Of a stretch of DNA of 64,000 nucleotides, positions 41,427 to 50,525 are shown in pieces. Made by a program: the position numbers and the translations under genes. The stretch is from an uncultured Arachnia sp. Lineage in GTDB: Bacteria; Actinomycetota; Actinomycetes; Propionibacteriales; Propionibacteriaceae. Every line of letters starts with the position of its first letter. Position 1 is the stretch's first letter. The stretch lies in NCBI GenBank assembly GCA_934636715.1, contig CAKUBE010000001.1:1-64000 (forward strand). Reading direction: 5' to 3'. Under the pieces are notes generated by a model. That model was not told where the DNA came from and ran no database searches. It saw only the letters and a list, made by a program, of their open reading frames with translations.

Positions 41427-42617
41427 TCAATCTCCCAGGATCACGTGAAAGCCGCGGAGGCAGTATCCCGCGATCAGGTCGTCCCATTCGATGCGCGGCT
41501 CGGTCACGATGCGAGGGCGACGATCGAGCAGTCGCGTCAGCAGGACCTCGGTCTCCCGCAGCGCGAGCGCCTGGCCCGGGCAGCGGTGGGTGCCGTCGCC
41601 GAAACTCAGCCCGGCCGCATGGACCCCGCGCTCCAGGCTGCGCCGTGGACACAGCGACGCCGGGTCGGGCCCGACGGCGGCCGGATCGACGTTCGTCTGC
41701 CGCACCCGTACGTCGACGAGGTCGCCGGGCTCCAGCTTCCACCGCTGGTCGCCGTCGGTGACGGTCAGGGGCTCTCGGATGCGGCGGTAGAGGTGCCCGA
41801 CGACCGGCTCGAGACGGATGAGCTCCTCGAGGACGCCGAGCCGTGCGTCGGCGTCGCCGATGCGAAAGGCGGTGCGAAGGTCGTCGTCGGTGAGCAGGTG
41901 CCACAGCGCCATGGCGATGAACTCGCGGGTGGTCACCATCCCCGCCGTGCCGTAGGTGACGCACTCGACGAGGATGTCCGCGTCGGTGTAGCCCTCGGCG
42001 ATCAGGTGGCTGATCACGTCGTCGGCCGGACGCCTGCGACGCTCCCGGATCGCCGGACGGACGTCGGCGAGATAGAAGCGAAGGAGCGGGCGGAGCCCGT
42101 TGACCGCGGCGGCCGCCCACTGTCGCCGAGTCCGGCCCAGGTCCGGCTGGGTGATGTCGAACGGAGGCTGGTTGAAGAAGCGCACCAACCGTCCGGCGAG
42201 CCCCTCGACGGTGGAGTTCGTCAGCCCGACGACCTGACTGGTGACGTCGACGGAGTAGAGCAGGGCGAGGTCCTCGACGCGGCAGTCCCCGGTGGCGTCC
42301 GCCAGCAGTCGCTCAGCGGCCTCCACCATGAGCGGCTGGTAGCGCTCGGCGACGACCCGCGGGGCGAAGAAGCGGCCGACCTTTCGTCGCTGCTCGTCGT
42401 GCAGGTCGCCGTCGGAGAACAGGATCGGGTGGTGCTTCAGCAGCCCCTTCGGCACGAACTCGGCGGTGAAGCCCGCCTGGGTGGTGGAGCCGCGGGCCTG
42501 CAGCACCCGCCGCGCGGCGTCGTAGGTGCCGATCCGCCAGATCCCGGGGGCCCGCTCCAGCGCCGGCTCCTGGGGTTCTTCGGGGGGCACCGCCCGCCGC
42601 TGGCACCGCTCCGCCAT
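41427..42617 (-). CDS. Cytochrome P450 of the carotenoid cluster
   Basis: A 396-residue soluble bacterial P450. The heme-binding loop is LSFGDGTHRCPGQALA with the cysteine ligand, the ExxR pair is in EELIRLEP, and the helix I segment is YGTAGMVTTREF, in which the usual acidic residue before the threonine is replaced by Thr. It lies 44 bases downstream of crtU on the same strand, so a role in hydroxylating the aromatic or beta rings of the carotenoid is a reasonable inference. No ferredoxin gene is adjacent. Confidence 0.9.
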   Translation of the reverse strand: MAERCQRRAVPPEEPQEPALERAPGIWRIGTYDAARRVLQARGSTTQAGFTAEFVPKGLLKHHPILFSDGDLHDEQRRKVGRFFAPRVVAERYQPLMVEAAERLLADATGDCRVEDLALLYSVDVTSQVVGLTNSTVEGLAGRLVRFFNQPPFDITQPDLGRTRRQWAAAAVNGLRPLLRFYLADVRPAIRERRRRPADDVISHLIAEGYTDADILVECVTYGTAGMVTTREFIAMALWHLLTDDDLRTAFRIGDADARLGVLEELIRLEPVVGHLYRRIREPLTVTDGDQRWKLEPGDLVDVRVRQTNVDPAAVGPDPASLCPRRSLERGVHAAGLSFGDGTHRCPGQALALRETEVLLTRLLDRRPRIVTEPRIEWDDLIAGYCLRGFHVILGD

Positions 42618-42661
42618 CGGAACTCCTCCTGGGTCGCTGCGGCCATGCTACTGGGCGACGC

Positions 42662-44209
42662 TCAGGGAAGCGCGCTCCAGGCCCGCCGGGCCGGGGCGGC
42701 AAGGAGCCCGCTCATCGGGGTCGTCCAGACGTCCTGACCGTGCACGCCCCATCGATCGAGCAGCGCGTTGGCCGCGAGGAAACCCGTGGTGGCGGCCCGC
42801 TCCATCAGCGCGACCGGCAGGTCGGAGGCCACCCAGTCACCCGCGAGCACCAACGACGGGCACGGCGTCCGCACGCCGGGCCGCTCGTCCCATCCGCTCG
42901 GCTCGATCACCGTGCAGTCGTCCTTGACGAGGACCTCCCGGTGCCGGACGCCGAGTCCGGCCATCTCCGGGAAGACGCGGTGGAGCTGCTCCTCGAGCTC
43001 GGCGACGACGCCGTCACGCAGGGCCGCGTCGCTCGTGACCGACGTATGGCACGCGTAGGCGTGCAGCTCGACGACCGACGCGCCGCCGTGCTCTGCGGAC
43101 CAGCGTGCGGCTCCCGCCTCGAAACGCTCGAGCACGGACACATTGTCGAGGGGGCCGTAGCCGCTGGTGCCGAGGAATGGCGGCCGGTCGGCCGCGATGG
43201 GTCCGTCCAACCAGAGACGCACCACCACGAACGGCGGCGCGTTACGCGTGCGCGCGACGGCCTCCCGCCATCCGGCCAGGCTGTCGGACGAGGTGGAGGC
43301 CGCGAGCGCCCGGGCCGCGCGCGGGTCGGCCGCCAGGACGAGAGCGTCGGCCGTCAGGACGCCGTCGTCGAGCGCGAGGGCCGCTTCGACGTCGGTGACC
43401 TCGATCGAGCGCACCGGGGTCGAGAGGCGAACGTCTACGCCGTAGCCGGCCAGCAGCTTCCCGAGCGGTGCCCACAGGACGCCGTCGTAGTCGTCGTCCG
43501 GCACGTCGAAGACGAGCCCCTCCGCGGAGCCGAGGAAGTAGGTGTGGAACATCGCCACCAGCTCGCCCGCCGCGAAGTCGTCGGGGTCCGCGAAGAAGGA
43601 ACGCGCGAACACCTCCAGTGCCAGGTCCCGGGCAGCTGCCGGGAACCGGAGCCGATCGAGAAGCGCCGCGGCAGACTCGCCGTCGTAGGCGGCGTACGTG
43701 TCGGGAAAGCGGACGCGGAGCAGATCCAACGCCGCCGCGACGTTGACCCCCAACAGCGAGCGCATCGTGAAGGTGGGGCTCTTCGCGACGAACCCCAAGA
43801 TGCTCCACGGCGGCGTGCGGGGAATGTGGGAGAACGAGTCGCGCAGGCCGTCCGGGCGCTGCAGCGGGTAGTCGGGAACCGGAATGAGCCGCCGCAGCTC
43901 CGGGTCTACCCGCTCGAGCAGCGCGCGCAGGTTGTAGTACTGGCGGAAGAAAGCGTGGAAGCCGCGGCTCATGGTGCGGCCGTCGCCGAGATCCCAGGAA
44001 GCAACGCGGCCGCCGAGCCGGGGGCTGGACTCCAGCAGCGTGACGCGGACGCCCCGCTCGGCGAGCACGGTGGCCGCCGCGAGACCGGCGATACCGCCGC
44101 CGATGACGGCGACATGGCGGTCGTCGGCGGTTCGGTACCGGCCCGGGGGCGCGGCGTGGCGCACGGCCCGGCGGTCCCGGCCGGGAGGCGGCGAGTCGGG
44201 CCTGGTCAC
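42662..44209 (-). CDS. crtU: Carotene desaturase/methyltransferase, isorenieratene synthase type
   Basis: A 515-residue FAD-dependent enzyme. The dinucleotide-binding motif VAVIGGGIAGLAAATVLAER begins near residue 33. MSRGFHAFFRQYYNLRALLE, VPVPDYPLQRPDGLRDSF and ALEVFARSFFADPDDFAAGE are the signature of CrtU, which converts the beta-ionone ring to an aromatic ring by desaturation and methyl migration, giving isorenieratene from beta-carotene. It overlaps the upstream methyltransferase gene by 4 bases and is followed by the P450. Membrane-associated. Confidence rests on the FHAFFRQYYNLR block. Confidence 0.9.
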   Translation of the reverse strand: MTRPDSPPPGRDRRAVRHAAPPGRYRTADDRHVAVIGGGIAGLAAATVLAERGVRVTLLESSPRLGGRVASWDLGDGRTMSRGFHAFFRQYYNLRALLERVDPELRRLIPVPDYPLQRPDGLRDSFSHIPRTPPWSILGFVAKSPTFTMRSLLGVNVAAALDLLRVRFPDTYAAYDGESAAALLDRLRFPAAARDLALEVFARSFFADPDDFAAGELVAMFHTYFLGSAEGLVFDVPDDDYDGVLWAPLGKLLAGYGVDVRLSTPVRSIEVTDVEAALALDDGVLTADALVLAADPRAARALAASTSSDSLAGWREAVARTRNAPPFVVVRLWLDGPIAADRPPFLGTSGYGPLDNVSVLERFEAGAARWSAEHGGASVVELHAYACHTSVTSDAALRDGVVAELEEQLHRVFPEMAGLGVRHREVLVKDDCTVIEPSGWDERPGVRTPCPSLVLAGDWVASDLPVALMERAATTGFLAANALLDRWGVHGQDVWTTPMSGLLAAPARRAWSALP

Positions 44210-44928
44210 GACGCAACAGCCTTCCGCGCGACGAAGGTGTGGAGGATGCCGTGCTGCCAGCCGGGAACGCTACGGCAGGCGACGTCGACGAACCCGGCCC
44301 CGACAAGCCGCTCCATGAATGTCGTCGTCGAGTCGAAGGCGCGGACGCTTCGCCAGAGGTAGCGGTAGAGCGCCGGGTTGCGGTCGATCACCACGCCGAG
44401 CGGAATGATGACGCCCCACGACACCGCGTCCCAGATCGCCGTGGCCTGCCGGTTGCCGGCGACCGAGTACTCCTGCGTGACGAGCCAGCCTCCCGGAGCC
44501 AGGAGTTCGTACGCCTCCGCGAGGGCGACGGCGCGCTCATCGGCCGCCACGTTGCGGAACAGGTAGCTGGCGAAGACGCCGTGCCAGGCTGCGGGCCGGA
44601 GCTCGGCGACGTCGAGCCGGCCGGAACGACCTTGCTGGAACCGGACCCCGTCGGGCCAGCGCTTGAGGCGGGCCTGCTCGAGCATCCCCTCGGAGAGGTC
44701 GACGCCGCGGATCGTGGGGCCGTTGCCTGCGGCGCGCAGCAGAGCACGGGTGGACTCGCCGGAGCCGCAGGCGAGGTCGAGCAGGTGGAGGCCGCCGGGG
44801 TGAGGACCGATGCGTTGCACCAGCTCGGAGGCCGCCGAGTCGAGGTGGCGGTGATAGCCGGGGTTGAGGGAGACGAGGAGGTCGTAGTTACGGGCTCCCC
44901 GATCGAAGGCCTGCGCGAGGTTCCTCAT
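44206..44928 (-). CDS. SAM-dependent methyltransferase of the carotenoid cluster
   Basis: A 240-residue class I methyltransferase: LHLLDLACGSGESTRALLRA (SAM glycine loop), IRGVDLSEGMLEQARLK (acidic residue after strand 2), FASYLFRNVAADER and LLAPGGWLVTQEYSV. The order of motifs is like UbiE/CrtT. In Streptomyces griseus a methyltransferase-like gene (crtT) sits beside crtY and crtU, also without a proven role. The ATG at 44928 has GGAGG 7 bases upstream and overlaps the crtYd stop by 4 bases. It might methylate a hydroxylated carotenoid end group. Confidence 0.85.
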   Translation of the reverse strand: MRNLAQAFDRGARNYDLLVSLNPGYHRHLDSAASELVQRIGPHPGGLHLLDLACGSGESTRALLRAAGNGPTIRGVDLSEGMLEQARLKRWPDGVRFQQGRSGRLDVAELRPAAWHGVFASYLFRNVAADERAVALAEAYELLAPGGWLVTQEYSVAGNRQATAIWDAVSWGVIIPLGVVIDRNPALYRYLWRSVRAFDSTTTFMERLVGAGFVDVACRSVPGWQHGILHTFVARKAVAS

Positions 44929-45239
44929 CGTGACGCCTCCTTCGGCTCGAGCCGGATCCAGCACATGATCGTCAGCGTGACCATGGCGAACCCGAACCCG
45001 AAATCCTCGATCGGGATGTCCCAAGGGAACCGGATGCCGGTGTGCTGGGCGGGGTGGTAGATCACTATCGGGGCGGAGAGCTTGGTGAGCCAGCCGTCGA
45101 CCCAGATCTGGAAGAAGAAGACGATGCCCATCGCGATCCAGTAGCGAGCGGAGCGGAAGATGCCGGTCCTCGCCCAGCGGAGCTCCCAGGCGACGATGGC
45201 GGCGATGCCGACCAGGGTCAGAATCGTGTATTCAGGCAT
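44925..45239 (-). CDS. crtYd: Lycopene cyclase subunit (CrtYd type)
   Basis: A 104-residue membrane protein with three hydrophobic helices. GWLTKLSAPIVIYHPAQHTG and the conserved PWDIPIEDFGFGFAMVTLTI mark the second subunit of the heterodimeric actinobacterial lycopene cyclase. It starts 8 bases inside the CrtYc reading frame, which implies tight coupling and equal production of the two subunits. Confidence 0.92.
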   Translation of the reverse strand: MPEYTILTLVGIAAIVAWELRWARTGIFRSARYWIAMGIVFFFQIWVDGWLTKLSAPIVIYHPAQHTGIRFPWDIPIEDFGFGFAMVTLTIMCWIRLEPKEASR

Positions 45240-45639
45240 GGGTCCTGCTTTCGCCCGCTCCGGCGTCGCTCGCCTCGTCGATCCGGACCAGACCCTCTGG
45301 CCAGCGGTAGGCGAGGCGTCCGGGCGTACGGGCCAGACTCATGATCCGCCCAACGGCCTCGTAGGTGAGGAGGGCGCAGATGGGGATGACGATGAAGAAC
45401 AGCAGTTCCTCCAGGGGCAGCGCTCCCAGGTGGATGCCCGAGATGAACCGTTCCTCATACCACCAGTGACGGCGGAGGATGCCGGCAACGTCCCACGTGA
45501 CGAACACCACGAGCATCGGGATCATCGACAGCACGAGCCTGCGGGGAGCGCGGTACACCCGGGCGCCGATGCCGAACTCCAGGGGGAGGGTCACGGCCAG
45601 ACAGCACGCCAGCACGATCAGGTATTGCCAACGATCCAT
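45232..45639 (-). CDS. crtYc: Lycopene cyclase subunit (CrtYc type)
   Basis: A 135-residue membrane protein with three hydrophobic helices. FVTWDVAGILRRHWWYEERF, GIHLGALPLEELLFFIVIPI and CALLTYEAV match the first cyclase subunit, whose PLEELLFF motif carries the acidic residues needed for ring closure. Together with CrtYd it should make beta-ionone rings for CrtU. First gene of the leftward arm after the MarR gene, 55 bases away. Confidence 0.93.
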   Translation of the reverse strand: MDRWQYLIVLACCLAVTLPLEFGIGARVYRAPRRLVLSMIPMLVVFVTWDVAGILRRHWWYEERFISGIHLGALPLEELLFFIVIPICALLTYEAVGRIMSLARTPGRLAYRWPEGLVRIDEASDAGAGESRTHA

Positions 45640-45694
45640 GGGGCTCCTCAGTTCTTTCGTGAAGCGGCGGGCGACGGGGCTTCAGTCGGCCCGA

Positions 45695-46270
45695 TCAGTG
45701 CGGCGAACCGGTAGCCCACGGGGCGTGGGTGAGGGAGAGCTCGTCGGTCATGTCGGTGACGAAGCGGATGACGATGTCACGTTCCTCTGGCGTCAGCCGG
45801 GCGGCGGCGTTGAACCGACGAGCCTGCTGTCGTCCCACGGTTGACATAGCGGCCCGGTGGGTCTCAGGCGTGACGCGGATGACCAGCGCACGACGATCTC
45901 TGGGATGCGGCTCGCGGGTGATGTGTCCGCCGCGCTCGAGCCTATCCAGCAGTTTCGTAGTCGAGGCGGTGGAGATGCCGAGGTAGGTGGCGATCACGCT
46001 GGGAGTGACCAGCTCCTGCCGATGCGCGCTCGCGATCAGGAGGTGCAGGGTCCGCATGTCGGTGCGGTTGAGCCGCATGTACGTGTTCGACGCCTCGACC
46101 AGCAGGTCTTCGGCTTTGCGCAGTCTTCCCAGCGCGGCCATCAGGGTGTTGATCTGCGCGATGTCCGCCCCGGAGAGCGACGACCGGTCCACGAGCTCGC
46201 TGTCCGGATCGCTTGTGTCCACGTCGAACAAGCTGAATCTGCTCGTCCCGGTGTCGGCTTCTTGGCTCAC
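45695..46270 (-). CDS. MarR-family transcriptional regulator of the crt cluster
   Basis: 191 residues with an extended N-terminus of about 35 residues and a MarR winged helix: LVTPSVIATYLGISTASTTK is the recognition helix region and RGGHITREPHPRDRRALVIR the wing. It lies between the two divergent arms of the carotenoid genes and faces crtE, so it probably controls both arms and itself. Start GTG 46270. Ligand unknown. Confidence 0.9.
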   Translation of the reverse strand: MSQEADTGTSRFSLFDVDTSDPDSELVDRSSLSGADIAQINTLMAALGRLRKAEDLLVEASNTYMRLNRTDMRTLHLLIASAHRQELVTPSVIATYLGISTASTTKLLDRLERGGHITREPHPRDRRALVIRVTPETHRAAMSTVGRQQARRFNAAARLTPEERDIVIRFVTDMTDELSLTHAPWATGSPH

Positions 46271-46422
46271 GCACAGAGATTACCACCGTTGACTAGATGC
46301 ATGCTATACAAGCTGCTCGCCAGGCTAGTAAAATATTCGGTAAGTAGATTGGGTAGGAAGAGGAACATGACGAACCATCCCCTCGTGCGCTCCAGTAGTC
46401 GCCTTCCCGGTGACGGTGCCCG
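46271..46422. promoter_or_regulatory. Divergent control region of the carotenoid cluster
   Basis: This 152-base gap is AT-richer than its surroundings. On the minus strand TTTACT and TATAGC are spaced by 18 bases and lead to the MarR gene. TAGATGCATGCTA is an imperfect palindrome overlapping that -10 region, a natural site for MarR binding. For crtE, TAAAAT at 46330-46335 could be a -10 box but I see no good -35. crtE itself has no strong ribosome site. Confidence 0.5.
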
Positions 46423-47529
46423 ATGAACACCGCCACCTGCTCCCGCGAGAACGTCTCGATGAGGCGCTTCCACGAACTGCTCCGTGACTTCTTCGACAGC
46501 GGCACCGTGCGCGCCGCCTCGTACGGCCCTCACTTCGAGCGCATGTGGGAGCTGGCCGGCCGGTCCGTTTCCGGCGGCAAGCTCGTGCGCCCGCGCTTGC
46601 TCATGGAAAGCTATGACGCCCTGACTTCGGACGACGCATGGTCGAGCGTCGGGACCGCGGCCGAGGCGCCAGACGAGGTGGCGCGCCTGGCGCTCGGCGT
46701 CGAGCTCCTGCACTACGCCTTCCTGTTGCACGACGACGTGATCGACGGTGACCTCCTGCGCAGGGGGCGTCCCAATCTGATCGGCGCGATGCTCGACGAC
46801 ACCGATGCCTCGCTCACGGACGTGCCCCGCTCGCTGCATTGGGCTCAGACCTGCGGCATCCTCATGGGCGACCTGCTGCTTTCGGCCACCCACCAGATCT
46901 TCGCGAGGGCAGCGGTGTCGGACACTGTGCGCCACCGCCTCCTGGACCTGCTTGATGAGACGATCCTGGACTCCGTCGCGGGGGAGCAGATCGACGTGGG
47001 GCTGAGCGTCGCCGTGGTCGCTCCCGAACTCTCGACGATCCTCGACATGACCACCCGGAAGACCGCCACGTATACCTTTGAACTCCCTCTGCGGATGGCA
47101 GCCGTGCTCAGCGGAACGTCACCCGTCGTCGAGCGCCGACTGGGCGAGATCGGACGGCACCTCGGGCTGGGGTTCCAGCTGCAGGACGACCTGATGTCCG
47201 CGTTCGGCGACCCGGCGCGGCACGGCAAGGACCTCTACTCCGACCTGCGCGAAGGCAAACAGACCGCGATCATCGCCGCGGCACGGATGACGCACACGTG
47301 GCCCCGCATCGAGGCGCTGTGGGAGAAGCCGGCCCTGTCGCGGGCCGACGCTGCGAGGATCTCCGCGCTGCTCGTCGACTGTGGAGCGCAGGCCCGCGTC
47401 CTCGAACTGGCGGAGCAGGAGCTGCGGGCGGCCGCCAGGCTGATCGACGCGTCCCCCGATGAGCTCCCCCAGGCGACCCGCCGGGTCCTGCGCGACCTCG
47501 TCGCACAACTGCGCGGGAGGTGTGCCTGA
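46423..47529 (+). CDS. crtE: Geranylgeranyl diphosphate synthase
   Basis: Makes the C20 precursor of carotenoids from C5 units. 368 residues with the polyprenyl synthase motifs SGGKLVRPRLL, the first aspartate-rich motif in FLLHDDVIDGDLLRRGRPN and the second in LGFQLQDDLMSAFGDPARHG with the following KQTAIIAAA. The first gene of the rightward arm; its stop shares one base with the crtB start. ATG at 46423; a second in-frame ATG lies 12 codons on. Confidence 0.95.
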   Translation: MNTATCSRENVSMRRFHELLRDFFDSGTVRAASYGPHFERMWELAGRSVSGGKLVRPRLLMESYDALTSDDAWSSVGTAAEAPDEVARLALGVELLHYAFLLHDDVIDGDLLRRGRPNLIGAMLDDTDASLTDVPRSLHWAQTCGILMGDLLLSATHQIFARAAVSDTVRHRLLDLLDETILDSVAGEQIDVGLSVAVVAPELSTILDMTTRKTATYTFELPLRMAAVLSGTSPVVERRLGEIGRHLGLGFQLQDDLMSAFGDPARHGKDLYSDLREGKQTAIIAAARMTHTWPRIEALWEKPALSRADAARISALLVDCGAQARVLELAEQELRAAARLIDASPDELPQATRRVLRDLVAQLRGRCA

Positions 47530-48407
47530 TGGCCTCCGCGTTCGACACCTACTCGCGTGCCGCCGAGCGTGCGGCCGGTGAGGTGATCGCCTCGTACTCG
47601 ACATCCTTCGGCATGGCGACCCGGCTGCTCGGCGCGCGTCACCGCCAGCACGTGAGGAACGTCTACGCGCTGGTGCGGGTGGCTGACGAGATCGTCGACG
47701 GCGTATGCCAGGAGGCAGGCCTCGATCGCACCGAGCAGGAGGAGGCGCTGGACAGGTTCGTCGCGGAGACGCACCGCGCCGTCGAGATCGGCTTCAGCAG
47801 CGACCTCGTCGTGCACTCGTTCGCGCGCACCGCCCGCGAGGCGCGCATCGGGCGCGACCTCATCGACCCATTCTTCGCATCGATGCGTTCCGATCTCTCC
47901 CACGACGTGCGTGCCGCCCGCTTCGACGAGCACGCTCACGACGCCTATGTCTACGGCTCGGCCGAGGTGGTTGGCCAGATGTGCCTCGCGGTGTTCACCC
48001 GCGATGAACGCCTCACCGCCGCGGCTCGCGCCAGGCTCGTCCACGGCGCCGGTCGGCTCGGCGCGGCCTTCCAGGACGTCAACTTCCTCCGTGATCTCGC
48101 CGACGACACCCAGCGCCTCGGTCGCGCCTATCTGGGAACCGGTCAGCGCCTCACGACCTCCGACAGGGACCGGATCGTCGCGCAGATCAGGGCCCAGCTC
48201 GCCGACGCGGAGGCCGTCATCGGTCTGCTCCCCATCGACGCCAGGGCCGCGGTCCGCAGCGCCGCGGGACTGTTCGCGGCGCTGACTGACATCGTCGCGG
48301 CGACCCCCGTCGAGGAGCTGTACCGGCGCCGGGTGAGAGTCCCAGACACGCGGAAGGCCGCCATCGTGGCGCGCGCGCTCGCGAGGACGTGGAAGGAGCG
48401 AACATGA
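47529..48407 (+). CDS. crtB: Phytoene synthase
   Basis: Condenses two geranylgeranyl diphosphates to phytoene. 292 residues with ASYSTSFGMATRLLGARHRQ, the first Asp-rich motif in YALVRVADEIVDG, YVYGSAEVVGQMCLAVFT and the second signature AFQDVNFLRDLADDTQRLGR. The ATG at 47529 has GGGAGG upstream. Overlaps crtE by 1 base and crtI by 4. Confidence 0.96.
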   Translation: MASAFDTYSRAAERAAGEVIASYSTSFGMATRLLGARHRQHVRNVYALVRVADEIVDGVCQEAGLDRTEQEEALDRFVAETHRAVEIGFSSDLVVHSFARTAREARIGRDLIDPFFASMRSDLSHDVRAARFDEHAHDAYVYGSAEVVGQMCLAVFTRDERLTAAARARLVHGAGRLGAAFQDVNFLRDLADDTQRLGRAYLGTGQRLTTSDRDRIVAQIRAQLADAEAVIGLLPIDARAAVRSAAGLFAALTDIVAATPVEELYRRRVRVPDTRKAAIVARALARTWKERT

Positions 48408-49987
48408 CGCGAACCGTCGTCATCGGAGCAGGCGTGGCGGGCCTCGCCACCGCGGCGCTGCTCGCGCGGCAGGGCCATGAAGTCGACGTGCTCGAGCGCC
48501 GTCCGATCGTCGGGGGCCGCGCCGGCAGTGTGGAGCGCGACGGTTTTCGGTTCGACGTCGGCCCGTCCTGGTACCTGATGCCCAGGGTCTTCGACCACTT
48601 CTTCGAGCTGCTCGGCACCTCAAGCGCCGAGCAGCTCGATCTGCGCATGCTCGACCCGGCCTACTCGGTGTTCAGCGAGCCGGGCGACGACGGATCGCCG
48701 ACGCCGCCGCTGACCGTGCCCCACGGCCAGCGCGGTGTTGAGGAGGTCTTCGAGCGCCGCGAGCCCCGCGCGGGGCTCGCGCTGCGCGCCTACCTGGCTT
48801 CCGCCGAGCGCGCGGCGGGTATGGCTGAGAAGTACTTCCTCTACAACCCGTACACGCGGCTGGGCCCGCTGTTGCGCCCCGACCTCCTGCGCGCGCTGCC
48901 CGAGTTGGCCGGGCTGCTGACCACATCGCTCGGCAGCTTCGCGGCGCGGCGCTTCCGCGACCCCGTCCTCCGGCAGGTACTCGGTTATCCCGCGGTCTTC
49001 CTCGGGGCCAGCCCGGCATCCGCGCCGGCCATCTATCACTTGATGAGCGCGCTGGACCTCGGCGAGGGCGTCCAGTACCCGATGGGCGGATTCTGGGAAC
49101 TGGTGCAACGCATACGGGCGCTGGCCGAAGCGGAGGGGGCCCGGATCCGCACCGGCGCCGACGTCACCGCGATCACCACCTCGGGCACACGCCGTGGGCG
49201 GCGGGTCACGGGGGTCGACTGGCGCTCATCGGAGGGCGTGGGCCGGCATTCGCCCGCCGACATCGTGGTGTCGGCGGCCGACCTCCACCACACGGAGACC
49301 CGACTGCTGCCCGAGAGCGCCCGCACCTATCCGGAGAGCTGGTGGCGGCGTCGGGTCAGCGGACCGGGCGCGGTGCTCGTGCTGCTCGGCGTCCGTGGCC
49401 GTCTGCCTGCGCTGCCGCACCACTCCCTGTTCTTCACCCGCGACTGGGACGCGAACTTCGACGCCATCTTCGGAGACGCCCCCCGTATCCCCGACCCCGC
49501 GTCGATCTACGTCTGCAAGCCCAGTCACACCGACCCGGCCGTCGCACCTGTGGGCCACGAGAACCTGTTCATACTCGTCCCGGTCCCAGCCGACCCCGCG
49601 CTCGGCCACGGGGGTGCCGAGGGCACCGGATCGCCCGCGATTGAGCGAACCGCCGACGCCGCGATCGCCCAGGTGAGCCGTTGGGCGGGCATCCCAGATC
49701 TGGAGAGCCGCATCGTGGTGCGGCAGACCGTCGGCCCACAGGACTTCGCGGATCAGTACCACTCGTGGAGCGGCGGCATGCTCGGCCCCGCCCATACTCT
49801 GCGCCAAAGCGCCATGTTCCGGGCACCGAATCAGTCCCGCAAGGTCGCGGGCCTCTACTACGCGGGCGCGACCACCGCGCCCGGCGTCGGGGTGCCGATG
49901 TGCCTGATCAGCGCGGAGCTCGTCAGCAAGCGGATCAACGCGGACCACAGCGCTGGTCCTCAACGGCTGGAGGCCCACCATGACTGA
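48404..49987 (+). CDS. crtI: Phytoene desaturase
   Basis: FAD enzyme that introduces four double bonds to convert phytoene to lycopene. 527 residues; the FAD motif VVIGAGVAGLATAALLARQG is at the N-terminus, followed by GGRAGSVERDGFRFDVGPSW and LGASPASAPAIYHLMSALDL, and the C-terminal FAD segment GLYYAGATTAPGVGVPMCLI. Typical length and motifs of bacterial-type CrtI. The ATG follows GGAGCG and overlaps the crtB stop. Confidence 0.96.
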   Translation: MTRTVVIGAGVAGLATAALLARQGHEVDVLERRPIVGGRAGSVERDGFRFDVGPSWYLMPRVFDHFFELLGTSSAEQLDLRMLDPAYSVFSEPGDDGSPTPPLTVPHGQRGVEEVFERREPRAGLALRAYLASAERAAGMAEKYFLYNPYTRLGPLLRPDLLRALPELAGLLTTSLGSFAARRFRDPVLRQVLGYPAVFLGASPASAPAIYHLMSALDLGEGVQYPMGGFWELVQRIRALAEAEGARIRTGADVTAITTSGTRRGRRVTGVDWRSSEGVGRHSPADIVVSAADLHHTETRLLPESARTYPESWWRRRVSGPGAVLVLLGVRGRLPALPHHSLFFTRDWDANFDAIFGDAPRIPDPASIYVCKPSHTDPAVAPVGHENLFILVPVPADPALGHGGAEGTGSPAIERTADAAIAQVSRWAGIPDLESRIVVRQTVGPQDFADQYHSWSGGMLGPAHTLRQSAMFRAPNQSRKVAGLYYAGATTAPGVGVPMCLISAELVSKRINADHSAGPQRLEAHHD

Positions 49988-50513
49988 CCTCGTCGTGCTT
50001 CTCGATCCGGAGGGACGTCCGTGCGGAACCGCGGATCGCGTCGGCGTCCACACCGACGACACCCCCTACCATCTCGCGTTCTCCAGCTACCTGTTCGATA
50101 CCGAGGGCAATGTCCTGCTCACCCGAAGAGCGCTCGGTAAGAGGACGTGGCCGGGCGTCTGGACCAACAGCTGCTGCGGCCATCCCCGTCCGAAGGAGGA
50201 GGCGCGCGACGCCGTCGTGCGGCGGATCACCGAGGAGCTCGGGCACGCGCCGGGGACCCTTCGGCTGGTGCTCGACTCGTTCTCCTATCGTGCCGTCGAC
50301 GCCAGCGGGATCGTCGAGAACGAACTCTGCCCGGTGTGGATCGGCTCGTTCGACCCCGCGCTGCTCGCTCCGGACCCGGAGGAGGTGATGGACGCCACGT
50401 GGGTCCCCTGGATGACGCTGGAGAACCTGGCCGCCGAGGCCCCGCAGCTGCTCAGCCCCTGGGCCGTGCAGCAGGTGCCGTTGCTCGCAGTGGAGCTGAA
50501 CGGCAAGAGGTGA
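49980..50513 (+). CDS. idi: Isopentenyl-diphosphate delta-isomerase (type I)
   Basis: Balances the C5 units IPP and DMAPP for the pathway. 177 residues in a Nudix-like fold: YHLAFSSYLFDTEGNVLLTR, KRTWPGVWTNSCCGHPRPKE with the catalytic cysteine, the metal-binding ITEELG, and FSYRAVDASGIVENELCPVW with the catalytic Glu. It overlaps crtI by 8 bases, so it is the last gene of the crtEBI-idi operon. Confidence 0.96.
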   Translation: MTDLVVLLDPEGRPCGTADRVGVHTDDTPYHLAFSSYLFDTEGNVLLTRRALGKRTWPGVWTNSCCGHPRPKEEARDAVVRRITEELGHAPGTLRLVLDSFSYRAVDASGIVENELCPVWIGSFDPALLAPDPEEVMDATWVPWMTLENLAAEAPQLLSPWAVQQVPLLAVELNGKR

Positions 50514-50525
50514 TCCCGGCTCGAT

